This document shows, piece by piece, positions 1 through 6,313 of a DNA stretch of 10,700 bases; position 1 is the first letter of the stretch, and each line of letters opens with the position of its first letter. Location: the NCBI GenBank assembly GCA_964506505.1, contig CAZDKY010000068.1:1-10700 (forward strand), read 5' to 3'. The DNA is from M55B129 sp964506505 (GTDB lineage Bacteria; Bacillota; Dethiobacteria; DTU022). The translations under genes and the position numbers were made by a program. The notes below the pieces were generated by a model. The model did not search any database, was not told the origin of the DNA, and worked only from the letters and a program-made list of their open reading frames with translations.

Positions 1-144
1 AGGGCCAATGAGGAGCCTGCCCGGTGATTCTTGGGCCACCGTTTCATTGAGCTTTTTAAAAACCGAGAAATCAATAGCCCTGTCAATATTGTGGTGAAGA
101 TGTATAAAAAGCCCGTGCATCAAAGCTCTTTCAATTGTGTTCAT
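1..144 (-). CDS. Unidentified protein, 5' partial (first 48 codons)
   Basis: An open frame runs leftward from an ATG at 144-142 to the window edge without a stop, giving 48 codons that start MNTIERALMHGLF and end near GRLLIGP. A very good Shine-Dalgarno (AAGGAGG on the minus strand, complement of 153-159) sits 8 bases ahead of the ATG, so the start is convincing even though the gene is cut. The visible part is probably cytoplasmic: it has no signal peptide or membrane segment and reads as helical and histidine-rich (MHGLFIHLHHNIDRAI). That stretch faintly resembles a helix of PRD (PTS regulation) domains, but this is a weak impression and no function is assigned. It is transcribed divergently from polX and need not be related to it. 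Confidence 0.7.
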   Translation of the reverse strand, partial: MNTIERALMHGLFIHLHHNIDRAIDFSVFKKLNETVAQESPGRLLIGP

Positions 145-152
145 AAGGGTAT

Positions 153-159
153 CCTCCTT
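153..159 (-). promoter_or_regulatory. Ribosome binding site of the minus-strand partial gene
   Basis: The complement reads AAGGAGG, 8 bases upstream of the ATG at 144. It is the main evidence that the short cut-off frame at the window edge is a real gene. Confidence 0.75.
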
Positions 160-192
160 AAGGCCGATTGGTTGTCCTGATTGCGCTACCTT

Positions 193-212
193 AATATTCA
201 ACAATATTCAAT
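193..212. repeat. Tandem 10-bp direct repeat
   Basis: AATATTCAAC is followed directly by AATATTCAAT, 9 of 10 bases identical, which places identical faces one helical turn apart. It lies about 50-70 bases upstream of the minus-strand gene start, where a regulator site would be expected. In AT-rich DNA it could also be chance. Confidence 0.35.
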
Positions 213-404
213 AATCTGTTCTCAAGTTCCTTTTTCTGCAGTAAAATTGTTGTCTCATCACTTAATATCTAGTGGAAAAATCGGCCTGACAGTTAAGTCT
301 GACAGGATGCTCTGTGCGGTTGCTTCAGCTGCCCTGGTAGTTGTCCGCTGGTGCGGGGGCGAATTCCACAAATAAATCTTCTGATTATTTATTATACGGA
401 TGCC

Positions 405-433
405 TTGTTGTCGACTCAAGAATGAGTTAAGAT
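405..433 (+). promoter_or_regulatory. Weak candidate promoter for polX
   Basis: TTGTTG (405-410), 17 bases, then TAAGAT (428-433) gives 3/6 and 4/6 matches to the sigma-A consensus at ideal spacing. The spacer holds a short perfect palindrome, ACTCA-AGAA-TGAGT (414-427). The 5' leader to polX would be about 60 bases. It is the best plus-strand pair I found in the gap, but the match is weak. Confidence 0.25.
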
Positions 434-502
434 GATGGTGTCCGGATCTGCGAATAGAGATGCACCATTGGGAAATAAGTTAAAGTTAAGAGGACAGGCT
501 TG

Positions 503-2233
503 ATGGAAAAGCAGTTTGCGGTAGCAAAAATACTCGAGGAGATTGGAATCCTGCTTGAGCTGAAAGGGGAAAACCCATTCAAGAGCAGGGCCTATTTTAG
601 TGCTGCCCGGACAGTGGAAATGCTCGGTGAAGAAGAGCTGGAAAGGCTTGTCCGAGAAGATAAACTGCGGGAGGTCAAGTGTATCGGTTCCGCTCTCGAC
701 GACAAGCTTAAAGAACTGGTTCTCACAGGCCGCCTTCCCTATTATGAAGAGCTAAAAACGAGTGTGCCGGACGGCCTCCTTGAAATATTAAAAATTCCCG
801 GCCTGGGGCCGCGCAAGGTTAAGGTGCTCTACGACATGCTTGGCATTTCCACCCTGGCCGAACTGGAATATGCCTGCCGTGAAAATCGCCTGGTCAATCT
901 TAAGGGATTTGGCCTGAAAACTCAGGAAAACATTCTCTCCGGCATTGAATTCCTGCGCCGAAACCAGGGGCGCTATTATATCAGTGAAGCTCTTCGTATT
1001 GGCGAAGATTTTATTAATCGTCTGAAACAATTTTCCGCGCCTGGCGAAGTGAGCCTGGCCGGAAGCGTCAGACGGTTCCGTGAAATAGTCAAGGATATCG
1101 ATATTGTTGCTTCTGCCGATGAACCGGACCATCTGACCCGCTTTACTGCTTCCCTGCCTGTCGTGGCTGAAGTTATTGCCCTTGGTGATACAAAAGTTTC
1201 GGTTAGGCTTGAAGAAGGGATCAATGTTGATCTGCGGGCTGTCAAAAGAGAGGAATTTCCCTATGCCCTGCATCATTTTACCGGCAGCAAGGAGCACAAT
1301 ACAGCCCTGCGCAGCCGGGCTAAAAAAATGGGCTTGAAAATAAATGAATACGGGCTTTTTCGGGATCAAGAACTGGTCGTCTGCCGCGATGAAACAGAGT
1401 TTTTTGCCGCTCTCGGACTGGACTGGATTCCCCCGGAACTGCGCGAGAATTATGGGGAAATAGAAGCCGCTGAGGAGCATGCCCTTCCCGAGCTCGTTAA
1501 AAAAGAAGACATCCGTGGTATATTTCATGTCCACAGCACATACAGCGACGGTACGGCAGGTCTGGAGGAAATTGTCCGCCATTGCCTTGAAGCGGGCTTT
1601 GAGTATGTGGGGATCACCGATCACAGCCAGTCTGCTTTTTATGCCGGCGGCCTTAAAGAAGAAGATTTGCAGCAGCAGGCTGAAGAAATCGATGCGCTCA
1701 GGGAAAAATATAAGGGCATTGCCGTCCTCCGGGGCGTGGAAGCTGATATCAGGGCCGACGGAAGCCTTGATTATCCTGATAAAGTCCTTGAAAAACTCGA
1801 TTTTGTCATTGCCTCGGTTCATTCGGGCTTATTTATGGAACGGGAGAAGATGACTGCCAGGATCCTGCGGGCCCTTGGCCACCCCCTTGTGACAATGCTC
1901 GGACACCCAACAAACCGCCTCCTCCTGGGACGGGAAAGTTCACCCCTTGACCTGGAACAGGTTTTTGAAGCTGCCCGGGCAAACAAAGTCATCCTCGAGC
2001 TGAATGCCAATCCCGCCCGCCTTGATTTAGACTGGCGGCACCTGAAAAAAGTCAAAGGAATGGGCCTCCTGGTTTCTATAAATCCAGATGCGCATCGCCT
2101 TACCGATTTTGCTCATACCGCCCTCGGTGTTTCCCTGGCCCGCAAAGGCTGGCTGGGTAAAGAAAACATATTTAACACCCGCACTCGCTCCGAAGTAGAA
2201 AGCTATTTGCGCAATCGCTGCTCAACCGGCTAA
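503..2233 (+). CDS. polX: DNA polymerase/3'-5' exonuclease PolX (family X polymerase with PHP domain)
   Basis: This protein of about 576 aa has the length and domain order of bacterial PolX (B. subtilis enzyme about 570 aa). An N-terminal helix-hairpin-helix region has IPGLGPRK near residue 98 and LKGFGLKT near 133. The nucleotidyltransferase core follows, with LAGSVRR and catalytic aspartates in VKDIDIV (D198, D200) and INVDLRAV (D243). The C-terminal PHP domain from about 338 carries the expected metal ligands: HVHS (H342, H344), ITDHS (H374), GVEADI (E413), SVHSG (H440), LGHP (H468) and NPDAH (D529, H531). In this family the polymerase fills small gaps in base excision repair and the PHP site gives 3'-5' exonuclease and AP-endonuclease activities; the protein is cytosolic. 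I chose ATG at 503 because AAGAGGA (488-494) is 8 bases away, but the in-frame TTG at 500 is possible. It appears monocistronic and has no mutS2 beside it. Confidence 0.96.
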   Translation: MEKQFAVAKILEEIGILLELKGENPFKSRAYFSAARTVEMLGEEELERLVREDKLREVKCIGSALDDKLKELVLTGRLPYYEELKTSVPDGLLEILKIPGLGPRKVKVLYDMLGISTLAELEYACRENRLVNLKGFGLKTQENILSGIEFLRRNQGRYYISEALRIGEDFINRLKQFSAPGEVSLAGSVRRFREIVKDIDIVASADEPDHLTRFTASLPVVAEVIALGDTKVSVRLEEGINVDLRAVKREEFPYALHHFTGSKEHNTALRSRAKKMGLKINEYGLFRDQELVVCRDETEFFAALGLDWIPPELRENYGEIEAAEEHALPELVKKEDIRGIFHVHSTYSDGTAGLEEIVRHCLEAGFEYVGITDHSQSAFYAGGLKEEDLQQQAEEIDALREKYKGIAVLRGVEADIRADGSLDYPDKVLEKLDFVIASVHSGLFMEREKMTARILRALGHPLVTMLGHPTNRLLLGRESSPLDLEQVFEAARANKVILELNANPARLDLDWRHLKKVKGMGLLVSINPDAHRLTDFAHTALGVSLARKGWLGKENIFNTRTRSEVESYLRNRCSTG

Positions 2234-2277
2234 CCTCCGGCTTTTGGTGAACTTTCTAATACCACAGTTTTGCTCAT

Positions 2278-2310
2278 AATTATCACCCCGGGGAGGAATG
2301 GGTGATAATT
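2278..2310. repeat. Perfect 11-bp inverted repeat between polX and the GntR gene
   Basis: AATTATCACCC (2278-2288) and GGGTGATAATT (2300-2310) are exact reverse complements around an 11-base loop, CGGGGAGGAAT. The central part also holds the palindrome CCCCGGGG (2286-2293). It could be the polX terminator, but no T-run follows on either strand. Its position about 70-100 bases upstream of the GntR start fits an autoregulatory operator equally well. The structure is certain; the role is inferred. Confidence 0.7.
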
Positions 2311-2369
2311 TGTAGAATTAGCAGTAAATTAAGGGATTTCTGTTTATGATCCTTATATCTCTTTTTTAC

Positions 2370-2375
2370 GGGAGG
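2370..2375 (+). promoter_or_regulatory. Ribosome binding site that fixes the GTG start of the GntR gene
   Basis: GGGAGG ends 6 bases before GTG at 2382. It decides against the longer reading from ATG 2346, whose extra residues (MILISLFYGRFK) are also absent from typical family N-termini. Confidence 0.75.
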
Positions 2376-2381
2376 TTCAAA

Positions 2382-3134
2382 GTGCAGATATCAAATCGTT
2401 CCCCCGTCAGCCTCTATGTTCAGCTTAAAGAGATTATTGCCCGGGAAATCAGGGAGCAAAAATTAAAACCCCATGACCGTATTCCCTCGGAAAGAGAGCT
2501 CTGCGAGAAATATAAGCTCAGCCGGACCACGGTCAGACAGGGGATTGGTCTGGCCATCAGCGAAGGCCTGCTTTACCGGATCCAGGGTAAAGGGACCTTT
2601 GTTGCCGATCCCAAGATTGATCAGGGACTGGTTTGCCTGACCGGCTTTGAGGAAACTATTCTCGGCAGGGGTCTCACTCCGTCGATGGAAGTAATTGAAG
2701 CACAGCTGATTACCGGTGATGTCCAGGTAACCAGCCTCCTCGATCTACCTATGGGGGTCGACATCGCCGCTTTCCAGCTTCTCGGTATCGCCAATAATGT
2801 ACCGCTGGTGCTCTTTTATTATTACCTGCCGGCAGAGCTGGGCACGGAAGCTATAGATATGATCCGCAACTGCGAAGCTGAAAAAGGCTGGTTTTCATTC
2901 ACCCGGTATTACCGGGAAAACAGGCAGATTGATCCCGGTGTAGCCCGCCAGACTTTCGAAGCTACAACGGCAACTCCGGAACAGGCAGGTATAATGAAAC
3001 TTCCTGTCGGCAGTGCTCTCTTCAAAGTCACCTCCATTATTTACACCCGCCAGGGTAACCCTATCGAGCTGCGGCATGCCTATTACCGCGGCGACCGCTA
3101 CAAATTTAACATCAGCAGGGATGTTGTTAGTTAA
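2382..3134 (+). CDS. GntR family transcriptional regulator, HutC subfamily (UTRA domain)
   Basis: This is a 250-aa cytosolic one-component regulator of the usual HutC-type length (about 240 aa). Residues 8-75 form the GntR winged helix-turn-helix, with SLYVQLKEIIAREI, RIPSERELCEKY, LSRTTVRQGI and the wing IQGKGTFVA all clear. Residues about 94-243 match the UTRA effector domain: GLTPSMEVIEA, a central PLVLFYYYLP strand, and the terminal LFKVTSIIY and PIELRHAYYRGDRYKF segments. The start is GTG at 2382, because GGGAGG (2370-2375) lies 6 bases upstream. An upstream in-frame ATG at 2346 would place that ribosome binding site inside the gene. UTRA proteins usually bind a sugar phosphate, amino acid or other small catabolite and release DNA on binding. 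Its place ahead of the importer suggests that it controls that operon, but the ligand is unknown. Confidence 0.93.
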   Translation: MQISNRSPVSLYVQLKEIIAREIREQKLKPHDRIPSERELCEKYKLSRTTVRQGIGLAISEGLLYRIQGKGTFVADPKIDQGLVCLTGFEETILGRGLTPSMEVIEAQLITGDVQVTSLLDLPMGVDIAAFQLLGIANNVPLVLFYYYLPAELGTEAIDMIRNCEAEKGWFSFTRYYRENRQIDPGVARQTFEATTATPEQAGIMKLPVGSALFKVTSIIYTRQGNPIELRHAYYRGDRYKFNISRDVVS

Positions 3135-3401
3135 ATCCGAATACTAAAAAAAATAAAAAAAGTTATCAGACAAGAAGGAATAATCATATAAGCCGTCGAA
3201 TAAACATTTCACTGGATCGATATACACTATTAATATGTTCTATCTACAGCGCAACATTTAAGAAATATTTTGTTTTGTATATAAAGATGTTTTTTTGTCT
3301 CATAACGAAATACAGCAGACATTAGCCCCGTAAATTATTTTTTTTAATAAATCTGGTTATAACATGATACTATCAGTTGCTGCCTGGCACTTACTATTTC
3401 T

Positions 3402-3486
3402 GGATAGCAGAAACGGCCAATATTCTCTGAAGTCGATGCAGAAAAAAGGGGTTTCCGGGAGGTGGTCAATCCAGGGAATATTATCC
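3402..3486 (+). repeat. Long imperfect inverted repeat in the binding-protein leader
   Basis: AATATTC (3419-3425) pairs exactly with GAATATT (3476-3482). As RNA the stem extends inward by T/G, C/G and T/G pairs to 3428/3473. Outside it, GGAT (3402-3405) pairs with ATCC (3483-3486) across a one-sided bulge. The folded element would sit about 55 bases ahead of the TTG start. Arms this short in AT-rich DNA may be coincidental. Confidence 0.3.
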
Positions 3487-3527
3487 GTAGGAGTTAAGAA
3501 GGATTAATCTGGCAAAAGATTTTATCT

Positions 3528-3535
3528 AGGAGGGG
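3528..3535 (+). promoter_or_regulatory. Strong ribosome binding site for a TTG start
   Basis: AGGAGGGG ends 6 bases before TTG at 3542. An in-frame TAG at 3527-3529 excludes any start further upstream, so the TTG assignment is secure. Confidence 0.8.
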
Positions 3536-3541
3536 ATTGGA

Positions 3542-5149
3542 TTGAGAAAATTCACCTGGCAAATAATTGCCCTGGTACTGGTTTTGCTCTTCTGTGTATC
3601 TCCACTGACAGGCTGTGAAACAGCAGAAGAACCGGTGCTTGACGGCGATGATGAAGAGGTTGACGAAACGGAAGATGAGGAAACAGGTGTGGAGGAAGAC
3701 TATACTATAGTTGTCGGTTTGGCCCAGACCATCCTTACCCTCGATCCGGCCAATCATCGCGACCGGGTTACGGAAACGGTGATCCGCAATATTTACGATG
3801 GCCTGGTAACCCGCACTCCTGATGGAACTGTCGTGCCCGAGATCGCTGAATCATGGGAGAACCCCGAGCCGACAATCTGGGAGTTTAAGATCCGCGATGA
3901 TGTTAAATTCCACGATGGATCAGATCTGACTATTGAAGATGTAGTCTTTACCTTTAACCGGGTCATTCAGGAAGGGGCGATGGAGGGAGAAACATCACCC
4001 CGCAAAGGCCTTCTCGGTCCGGTAGTGGAAGTGGAAGCGGTCGGTGACGATACGATCCGTTTTATTCTGGAAGAGCCCTGGCCGATTCTGCTGGCCATGC
4101 TTCCTCACCAGCAGATCGTATCGAAAACTTACCTGGAAGAAGTGGGATCAGATATCGCTACCAGCCCGATGGGTACAGGCCCGTTTAAATTTGTTGAAGG
4201 TTCAATTGACGAACGCATTGTCCTCGAACGTTTTGAAGATTACTATGGTGGTTCATCGGAGATTCCGCCGGTTGGCCCCGCTCCTGCGGCCCGGATTATC
4301 TTTGAGTTTATGCCCGAGGTTTCCACCCGGGTTGCCGCGATCCAGGGTGGTGACGTTCATATTATCCACAATGTTACGCCTGATATGGTTTCCACCCTTG
4401 AAGCCGATCCCAATGTTTTAGTAAAAACGGTGGACGGGACCCGTATGCATATGTTTGAAATGAACTGTGATATGGCACCCTTCGATGATGTCCGGGTTCG
4501 CCAGGCAATCAACTATGCTATTGACATGGATGCCATTGTCGAGAACGTTCTCCTCGGATACGGCACCACTGTGGCCGGTCCGCTTCTGCCGCACGGGTTT
4601 GCTGTGCATCCTGACCTGCAGCCTTATGGCTACGATCCGGAAAAAGCGAAAGAGCTGCTGACTGAAGCGGGTTATGGCGATGGATTCGAGCTGGTGATCG
4701 ATACCGAGGATGTGCTTAAAGACGTTGCCTATGCCGCCGCCAGCATGCTGCAGGACATCGGTATTGAGGCTTCGGTTCGCATCTGGGACTGGGGAGTCCT
4801 CCGTGATCAGCTTATTGAAGGTGAAAGAATGATGTGTTTCGGCAACTGGGGGAACTCCACCCTGGATCCGAGCGACCTTCTGGTGCCCAAGCTGAGAAGC
4901 AATGACCGCGGCAACTATTCACAGTATGCCAACCCGGATCTCGATGCCCTGCTGGATGCAGCGGAAATTGCCGTCGATCGCGATGAGCGCGAAGAGCTGT
5001 ACCACCAGGCCCAGGAAATAATCTACAACGATGCTCCCTGGGTATTTGGTTATGTCGGGCTGGAAATTGAAGCCTGCCGGTCAAATGTAGCCAACTGGGA
5101 ACCGAGCACCGACAGCAGGATCAACCTGCATGACGTTGCTCTTGAATAA
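3542..5149 (+). CDS. ABC transporter substrate-binding lipoprotein, family 5 (peptide/opine/nickel type)
   Basis: This 535-aa extracellular lipoprotein captures the substrate for the permeases encoded downstream. The N-terminus is a lipoprotein signal: MRK, a hydrophobic stretch at residues 7-20, then the lipobox LTGC with C25 as the lipidated residue. Residues 26-53 form a very acidic linker rich in Asp and Glu. The mature domain shows family 5 hallmarks: TLDPANHRDRVTETVIRN near 67-84, IAESWENPEPTIWEFKIRDD from 101, VKFHDGSDLTIEDVVFTFNR from 121, DVRVRQAINYAIDMD in the middle, and YHQAQEIIYNDAPWVFGY near the C-terminus. Length is normal for this family. Members bind oligopeptides, dipeptides, opines, nickel or metallophore complexes, and sequence alone does not say which. 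The start is TTG. The gene is separated from the permeases by a stem-loop, as is common when the binding protein is made in excess. Confidence 0.93.
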   Translation: MRKFTWQIIALVLVLLFCVSPLTGCETAEEPVLDGDDEEVDETEDEETGVEEDYTIVVGLAQTILTLDPANHRDRVTETVIRNIYDGLVTRTPDGTVVPEIAESWENPEPTIWEFKIRDDVKFHDGSDLTIEDVVFTFNRVIQEGAMEGETSPRKGLLGPVVEVEAVGDDTIRFILEEPWPILLAMLPHQQIVSKTYLEEVGSDIATSPMGTGPFKFVEGSIDERIVLERFEDYYGGSSEIPPVGPAPAARIIFEFMPEVSTRVAAIQGGDVHIIHNVTPDMVSTLEADPNVLVKTVDGTRMHMFEMNCDMAPFDDVRVRQAINYAIDMDAIVENVLLGYGTTVAGPLLPHGFAVHPDLQPYGYDPEKAKELLTEAGYGDGFELVIDTEDVLKDVAYAAASMLQDIGIEASVRIWDWGVLRDQLIEGERMMCFGNWGNSTLDPSDLLVPKLRSNDRGNYSQYANPDLDALLDAAEIAVDRDEREELYHQAQEIIYNDAPWVFGYVGLEIEACRSNVANWEPSTDSRINLHDVALE

Positions 5150-5161
5150 ACGAACAGCAGT

Positions 5162-5205
5162 ACAGTTTGCTGCAGACACCGATTAAGGGGCCTGCAGCAA
5201 ACTGT
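5162..5205 (+). terminator. Stem-loop between binding-protein and permease genes (partial terminator or mRNA stabiliser)
   Basis: ACAGTTTGCTGCAG (5162-5175) and CTGCAGCAAACTGT (5192-5205) are perfect 14-bp complements around a 16-base loop, followed by TTTCTCT. It starts 12 bases after the binding-protein stop. The short T-tract favours an intrinsic terminator that may be leaky, since the rest of the importer lies downstream with no strong promoter seen in the 66-base remainder. Protection of the upstream transcript end is the other likely role. Confidence 0.8.
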
Positions 5206-5236
5206 TTTCTCTACCGGTACCGGGGGTAAAAGAAAG

Positions 5237-5272
5237 ATGAATATTTTAAGCTATTACCGGGTGGTGAATTGA
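5237..5272 (+). CDS. Possible 11-codon leader ORF overlapping the dppB start
   Basis: ATG at 5237 opens a frame of 11 codons (MNILSYYRVVN) whose TGA stop (5270-5272) overlaps the permease ATG as TGATG, the classic geometry for translational coupling. Upstream is only a G-rich GGGGGT (5222-5227), a weak and somewhat distant ribosome binding site. It may be a coupling leader peptide or chance; no function is assigned. Confidence 0.2.
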   Translation: MNILSYYRVVN

Positions 5273-6282
5273 TGCAGACAACCAGGATTGTAGAAAGAAT
5301 TCTTATATCCATTCCCGTTATTATTGGTATAGGGATAATAATCTTTTTGATTATGCGGTTAACGCCCGGCGATCCGGTTGATATTATGATGGGCCAGGCC
5401 GGTCATGTCTCGGAAAGGGAAGTAGAATTGCTGCGGGAGCAGTGGCACCTTGATGAACCGCTGATCATTCAGCTTGGTCATTTTCTTAAGGACCTGTTTC
5501 GGGGCGATCTTGGAGTATCTTTTACCAAGAGCCGCCCGGTCTGGGATTTAATTAAACAGACCCTGCCCGCTACAATAGAGCTGGCTTTTTTTGCTGCTTT
5601 CTTTGCCCTGCTGGTTTCTATTCCTATCGGAGTAATCTCGGCTATTAAACAAAACAGCCTGCTTGACCGAATTAGTATGGCTGGAGCCTTTTTCGGCATC
5701 TGTATGCCGATTTTCTGGCTGGGTATTATTTTAATTATTATCTTTTCTATTAACCTGGGCGTTCTTCCAACCTACGGGCGGATCGGGCATGACATCCAGC
5801 TCCAGCAGGTTACCGGCTTTTACTTAATTGATTCAATAATTACCGGGAACTGGCCTGCCCTGAACAGCTCTATTAAACATTTGATCATGCCGGCGATTAC
5901 CCTCGGCTTTCCCACGGCAGCCATGGTGGCCAGAGTGATGCGTTCTTCAATGCTCGAGGTTTTACGCAATGACTATGTGGTTATGGCCAGGGCCAAGGGA
6001 CTGCAGGAGTTTGTTGTTATCGTCAAACATGCTATGCGCAATGCCATGATTCCCACCGTTACGGTGATCGGCCTCGAACTGGGCATGCTGCTCGGGGGGA
6101 ATATGATTGTCGAAACAGTTTTCAGCTGGCCGGGGCTGGGCCGCCTGGTAGTCAGCTCCATTTTTGTCCGTGATTATCCCCTGGTTCAGGGAGTGGTTAT
6201 GGTTTATGCTTTTACCTTTGTTATTGCCAATTTGATTGTCGATATTCTTTATACCTATATAAATCCAAAGATTACGATCTGA
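5272..6282 (+). CDS. dppB: ABC transporter permease, DppB/OppB family
   Basis: This 336-aa inner-membrane protein is one half of the translocation pore. About six hydrophobic helices are visible, near residues 9-31, 99-122, 135-160, 204-222, 257-280 and 305-330. The N-terminus carries the family signature FLIMRLTPGDPVDIMMG. The cytoplasmic EAA coupling loop that docks on the ATPases is at about 238-261, with MARAKGLQ and KHAMRNAMIP, and the C-terminal WPGLGRL and RDYPLVQG motifs are typical. Length is normal. ATG at 5272 is preferred (GTGGTG at 5261-5266); an adjacent in-frame TTG at 5269 is possible. It follows the stem-loop after the binding-protein gene and is 31 bases ahead of dppC. The dpp symbol denotes family, not proven dipeptide specificity. 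Confidence 0.94.
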   Translation: MQTTRIVERILISIPVIIGIGIIIFLIMRLTPGDPVDIMMGQAGHVSEREVELLREQWHLDEPLIIQLGHFLKDLFRGDLGVSFTKSRPVWDLIKQTLPATIELAFFAAFFALLVSIPIGVISAIKQNSLLDRISMAGAFFGICMPIFWLGIILIIIFSINLGVLPTYGRIGHDIQLQQVTGFYLIDSIITGNWPALNSSIKHLIMPAITLGFPTAAMVARVMRSSMLEVLRNDYVVMARAKGLQEFVVIVKHAMRNAMIPTVTVIGLELGMLLGGNMIVETVFSWPGLGRLVVSSIFVRDYPLVQGVVMVYAFTFVIANLIVDILYTYINPKITI

Positions 6283-6313
6283 TTGTTCAGCAAAAGCCGT
6301 CAAGGGGGTAGCA

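Larger units (their letters stand above)
145..499. other. Divergent intergenic region between the partial gene and polX
   Basis: This gap of roughly 355 bases must hold the start signals of two divergent genes. The frame that stays open from 181 to 375 on the plus strand begins with TTG, has no ribosome binding site and has an unconvincing composition, so I treat the region as non-coding. Visible structure: a 10-bp unit repeated in tandem (AATATTCAAC/T, 193-212); CTGACAG repeated at 286-292 and 299-305; 9-base inverted repeats AGGCCGATT (161-169) and AATCGGCCT (279-287); and a small palindrome within a weak promoter candidate at 405-433. No RNA gene or known riboswitch was recognised. Confidence 0.6.
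3135..3541. other. AT-rich leader/promoter region of the transporter operon
   Basis: This 407-base gap contains no credible gene. Its first two thirds are strongly AT-rich (A-runs near 3147-3162, T-runs near 3289-3297 and 3338-3346), unlike the genes on either side. It must hold the start site for the importer operon. Several TATA-like hexamers occur, but none has a convincing -35 partner, so I call no single promoter. GTTATAAC (3356-3363) is a perfect 8-bp palindrome. The last 140 bases can fold into a long imperfect hairpin (3402-3486). There are several purine-rich SD-like stretches (3457-3462, 3488-3492, 3498-3503) before the true ribosome binding site. No known riboswitch class was recognised. 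Confidence 0.6.

Noticed and set aside
181..375. 64-codon plus-strand frame in the divergent gap
   Set aside because: TTG start without Shine-Dalgarno, overlapping the presumed promoter region of the minus-strand gene; no protein-family feature.
788..1822. Long open frame on the minus strand inside polX (about 344 codons)
   Set aside because: It lies entirely within a gene with every PolX catalytic motif, has no ribosome binding site, and its protein resembles no family. It is a shadow of codon bias.
2225..2245. CCGGCT repeated just after the polX stop, followed by TTTT, as a terminator
   Set aside because: It is mainly a direct repeat; the inverted part is only four bases, too short for a stable stem.
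3220..3363. Approximate GTNTANAC (HutC-type operator) matches at 3220-3227, 3277-3284 and 3356-3363
   Set aside because: Each misses one or two of six defined positions; several such hits are expected by chance in AT-rich DNA of this length.
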